Below are positions 61,686 through 64,000 of a DNA stretch of 64,000 bases, piece after piece (the first letter of the stretch is position 1; each line of letters starts with the position of its first letter). This DNA is from Microlunatus elymi (GTDB taxonomy: Bacteria > Actinomycetota > Actinomycetes > Propionibacteriales > Propionibacteriaceae): NCBI RefSeq assembly GCF_007362775.1, contig NZ_CP041692.1:4216001-4280000 (forward strand), given 5' to 3'. Position numbers and translations under genes: made by a program. Under the pieces are notes generated by a model. That model had not been told where the DNA came from and ran no database searches. It saw only the letters and a list, made by a program, of their open reading frames with translations.

Positions 61686-62693
61686 ATGGCGTTGCGAGAA
61701 CTGACCGAGCCGGCGTCATTGACGTTGCCGAACGGTCGCTTGAACCGTGATGCCGTCGGCTGGGCCCGGCGGCCGCTGCTGAACACCGACGGCATCGGCC
61801 GCGACGGCCGCCGGTTCTTCGGCCGGAACAAGCGCTGGGAGTACTGGTGCATCACCACACCGACCCACATCATGGCCCTGACCGTGTCCAGCGTCGATTA
61901 CGCCGCCGTACACGAGATGTGGGTGTTCGAGCGGGACTCCGGACGTAGTCGGGACACGGCGGTGACGCTGATCCCGGCCCGCGGCGTACGGCTGCCCGGG
62001 ACCATGGCCCGTGGGCCGGCACGGGGTCGGGCACGGTCGCTGCAGATCCTGATCGACGAGACGCCGACCGGGACCCGACTTCGGGCCGAGTCGGCAGGAG
62101 CATCCTTCGACGTGGTGGCCGAGCTGCCCGATGATCATGAACGGCTGGCCGTGGTGGTGCCGTGGAGCGACACCCGCTTTCAGTACACGGTCAAGGATGT
62201 CGCCCGGCCGGCGCGCGGATCGGTGACCGTCGACGGTCGCACCAGCGACGTGCCCGCGGGCGAGTCCTGGGCGGTACTCGATCATGGTCGAGGGCGTTGG
62301 CCGTACGACATCCGCTGGAACTGGGGCGCCGGTTCGGGTCGTACCGATTCTCACGTGATCGGCATCCAACTCGGCGGCCAGTGGACCGACGGCACCGGCT
62401 CGACCGAGAACGCGATCTTGATCGACGACCGGCTGCACTACATCGACGAGCCGGTGGACTGGGACTTCGACCGGACCGCCTGGCGCCGGCCCTGGCGGAT
62501 CACCGGCGGCGGCCTGGACGCGACCTTCGAACCCTTCCACGACAAGGTTTCCCGCACCAACCTGCTGGTCCTGTCCTCGTCCACCGATCAGTACTTCGGT
62601 CACTGGTCCGGCACCTTCGCCGCCGCAGATCGCGAACCGGTCTCGTTCTCCGGCATCCTCGGCTGGGTCGAGGACGTCCACAACCGCTGGTGA
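61686..62693 (+). CDS. DUF2804 protein
   Basis: A 335-aa DUF2804 protein (LPNGRLNRDAVGWARRPL, FGRNKRWEYWCITTPTHIMA, GRARSLQILIDETPTGTRL, WAVLDHGRGRWPYDIRWNW, SGRTDSHVIGIQLGGQWTDG). The fold is beta-rich, with no signal peptide. Function is not established. ATG 61686 follows GGAGGGG. It is convergent with the formamidase gene and not clearly linked to the hut operon. Confidence 0.87.
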   Translation: MALRELTEPASLTLPNGRLNRDAVGWARRPLLNTDGIGRDGRRFFGRNKRWEYWCITTPTHIMALTVSSVDYAAVHEMWVFERDSGRSRDTAVTLIPARGVRLPGTMARGPARGRARSLQILIDETPTGTRLRAESAGASFDVVAELPDDHERLAVVVPWSDTRFQYTVKDVARPARGSVTVDGRTSDVPAGESWAVLDHGRGRWPYDIRWNWGAGSGRTDSHVIGIQLGGQWTDGTGSTENAILIDDRLHYIDEPVDWDFDRTAWRRPWRITGGGLDATFEPFHDKVSRTNLLVLSSSTDQYFGHWSGTFAAADREPVSFSGILGWVEDVHNRW

Positions 62694-62734
62694 GATCCGC
62701 TGCCCAGCTGCGTCTGAGCCGCAGAACCGAAGGT

Positions 62735-62786
62735 ACGCGACGAAAGAGCCTGAACGTCAGCGGATCCTCTGCGCTTTCGTCACGCG
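62735..62786. terminator. bidirectional hairpin between convergent genes
   Basis: Arms GACGAAAG (62739-62746) and CTTTCGTC (62774-62781), extended by CGCG words, in the gap between the DUF2804 gene and the formamidase. The right arm lies at the 3' edge of the formamidase gene. Confidence 0.45.
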
Positions 62787-63718
62787 AGCCGACTGGAACC
62801 CAAGTAGGACTTGGCGATCCGAGCCAGGGTGACCTGGCCCGTGGCCCGGAACGGATGCAGCGGATCGGGCGCCAGGGAGCCGGTCGGACCGCCGAGTTCG
62901 GTGTGCGCAACCGCGCTCATCACCGTGTACGCGTCCTCGCGGGTGAACCCGTACTCGTCGACCAGCGCCGCAAAGAGATCTTCGTAGGCGTGATCGATCG
63001 ACACCTGCACCGGGTCGCCCAGACCGACGCACACCAGCTCGTCGGGGGTCTCAACGCGAGGCGCACGTAGCCGGCGACCGGTGATCACGTCGACGCTGAT
63101 CATGGCCCGGCCGGCGATCTCAATCGCCACGAAGGAAGATTCGCCGCGACTCATCACCGCATGCAGGTCGCCGATCGACAGCAATGCACCTGGCACCTCA
63201 ACCGGCAGGTAGACCGTTGAGCCGGGTCGCGCATCGGTCAGGTCCATGTTGCCGCCGGTCGGATAGCTGGGCATCACCGTTGACATCTCGCCCGACGCCG
63301 GAGCGACTCCGATGCAGCCGATCATCGGCGCGGTCGGACAGCTGAGCCGATCGGTCAGCTGCACGACGCCGTCGGAGACCGGCACTCGACGGACGTACCA
63401 CTCCTCGCCCATCGGCGCGGCCAGCGCACCGGCGCCGGGGATGTAGACCGACCAGCCGTACTCGCTCAGCTCGATGTCGTGGATGGTCACCGCCAGCACA
63501 TCCCCGGGCCGTGCGTCCTCGACGTACACCGGGCCGGTGACCGGGTTGAGCGTCGCGGTGATCCTGCTCAGGTCTCGCAGTTCCTCCATCTGAGCGTACG
63601 CGTCGTCGTCGGTCTCGAAGCCGATCACCTCACCGGTACCCGGCCGGATGCTCAACACCGGCTCGATCTCCGCCGAGAAGCCGGCCCTCGACCGATCCTT
63701 GGTCAGAAGCTGAGTCAT
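62780..63718 (-). CDS. acetamidase/formamidase family protein
   Basis: A 312-aa amide hydrolase releasing ammonia from formamide or short amides. It has GPVYVEDARPGDVLAVTIHD, LSEYGWSVYIPGAGALAAP, PMIGCIGVAPASGEMSTVMP, TGGNMDLTDARPGSTVYLPV, GDLHAVMSRGESS and a C-terminal DAYTVMSAVAHTELGGP. The start is ATG 63718, eight bases after AAGGAG. It follows the permease by 5 bp, so uptake and hydrolysis of an amide are probably coupled. Confidence 0.9.
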   Translation of the reverse strand: MTQLLTKDRSRAGFSAEIEPVLSIRPGTGEVIGFETDDDAYAQMEELRDLSRITATLNPVTGPVYVEDARPGDVLAVTIHDIELSEYGWSVYIPGAGALAAPMGEEWYVRRVPVSDGVVQLTDRLSCPTAPMIGCIGVAPASGEMSTVMPSYPTGGNMDLTDARPGSTVYLPVEVPGALLSIGDLHAVMSRGESSFVAIEIAGRAMISVDVITGRRLRAPRVETPDELVCVGLGDPVQVSIDHAYEDLFAALVDEYGFTREDAYTVMSAVAHTELGGPTGSLAPDPLHPFRATGQVTLARIAKSYLGSSRLA

Positions 63719-63723
63719 GATCA

Positions 63724-64000
63724 TCACTCCTTGCTGGATGCTTCGATCGAGTCGGCGCGGTGCTCGGGCAGGATGCCGATCCCTCGCCGGGTGTAGTAGA
63801 TCAGCACGCCGATGCCGATGATCAACCAGGCGATGCCGCCGATCTTCGCCGCGGGTTCGGCGTTCCAGAGCACGAACCCGATGATGCAGAAGCCGATGAT
63901 CGGCACCACCCAGTGCAGCAGGATGTTGGACGAACGGCGGCGTACTCCGAAGAAGATCATCACCGACAGATGCAGCAGCAGGAACGAGGTCAACGCGCCG
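63724..64000 (-). CDS. APC-family amino acid permease, C-terminal part only
   Basis: The last 89 or more residues of a transporter that runs off the window. Three membrane helices are seen (TSFLLLHLSVMIFFGV, LLHWVVPIIGFCIIGFVLWN, IGGIAWLIIGIGVLIYY). LLHWVVPIIGF and LWNAEPAAKIGG are typical of the C-terminus of APC permeases. The tail is hydrophilic (HRADSIEASSKE) and contains the formamidase ribosome-binding site. The substrate is unknown. Confidence 0.82.
   Translation of the reverse strand, partial: GALTSFLLLHLSVMIFFGVRRRSSNILLHWVVPIIGFCIIGFVLWNAEPAAKIGGIAWLIIGIGVLIYYTRRGIGILPEHRADSIEASSKE

Overview
The window is high-GC DNA with actinobacterial gene content. It has GlnA2-type glutamine synthetase next to glucose-6-phosphate dehydrogenase, an actinobacterial sterol-carrier-like protein, many GTG starts, and TetR, PadR, MarR, GntR and IclR regulators. 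A Propionibacteriales (Microlunatus-like) soil actinomycete is my best guess from gene content. There is no rRNA, tRNA or CRISPR array that I can see.

Region 1 (1-30 kb) is an accessory zone. It holds three type II toxin-antitoxin modules (2.4, 8.4 and 19.6 kb) and a frameshifted serine recombinase. It also holds two truncated ISL3-type insertion sequences (9.1 and 14.5 kb), a complete IS21-family element (16.6-19.5 kb), and short GC-rich palindromes around TGCCCGGTGA..GGATCC. Between these lie small self-regulated cassettes: TetR with a reductase and a SnoaL-like protein, PadR with a membrane exporter, HxlR with a WrbA-like flavoprotein, and MarR with an FAD monooxygenase, cyclase and FMN reductase. 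There is also a large arylsulfatase, two operons of secreted proteins of unknown role, and two unusual fusions: MerR-SAICAR synthetase and MerR-VOC.

Region 2 (30.5-45.5 kb) is a catabolic island. It encodes a three-protein FdrA/DUF1116/DUF2877 set (the AllFGH oxamate transcarbamylase type), two tandem carbamate kinases, a ring-opening amidohydrolase of the AtzD/TrzD/barbiturase family, four amidohydrolase-superfamily enzymes (one frameshifted), TauE-like and DUF1097 membrane proteins, and a FadR-type GntR regulator. A TGGTATAC(C)A palindrome sits at four gene-start gaps and looks like the GntR operator. The inferred job is to open a cyclic imide or ureide ring, phosphorolyse a carbamoyl product, and make ATP from carbamoyl phosphate.

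Region 3 (45.6-52.1 kb) is ordinary chromosome: SCP-like protein, L,D-transpeptidase, NTF2-like protein, coiled-coil protein, glnA2, zwf and a membrane-anchored phosphoesterase.

Region 4 (52.2-64 kb) is a histidine-utilisation operon in the order hutH-hutU-NCS1 permease-M20 amidohydrolase-hutF-hutI. A divergent IclR regulator faces hutH. There is no hutG, and the M20 enzyme may fill that step. A DUF2804 protein, an acetamidase/formamidase and the C-terminal end of an APC permease close the window. Regions 2 and 4 both release nitrogen and one-carbon units from cyclic N-compounds.
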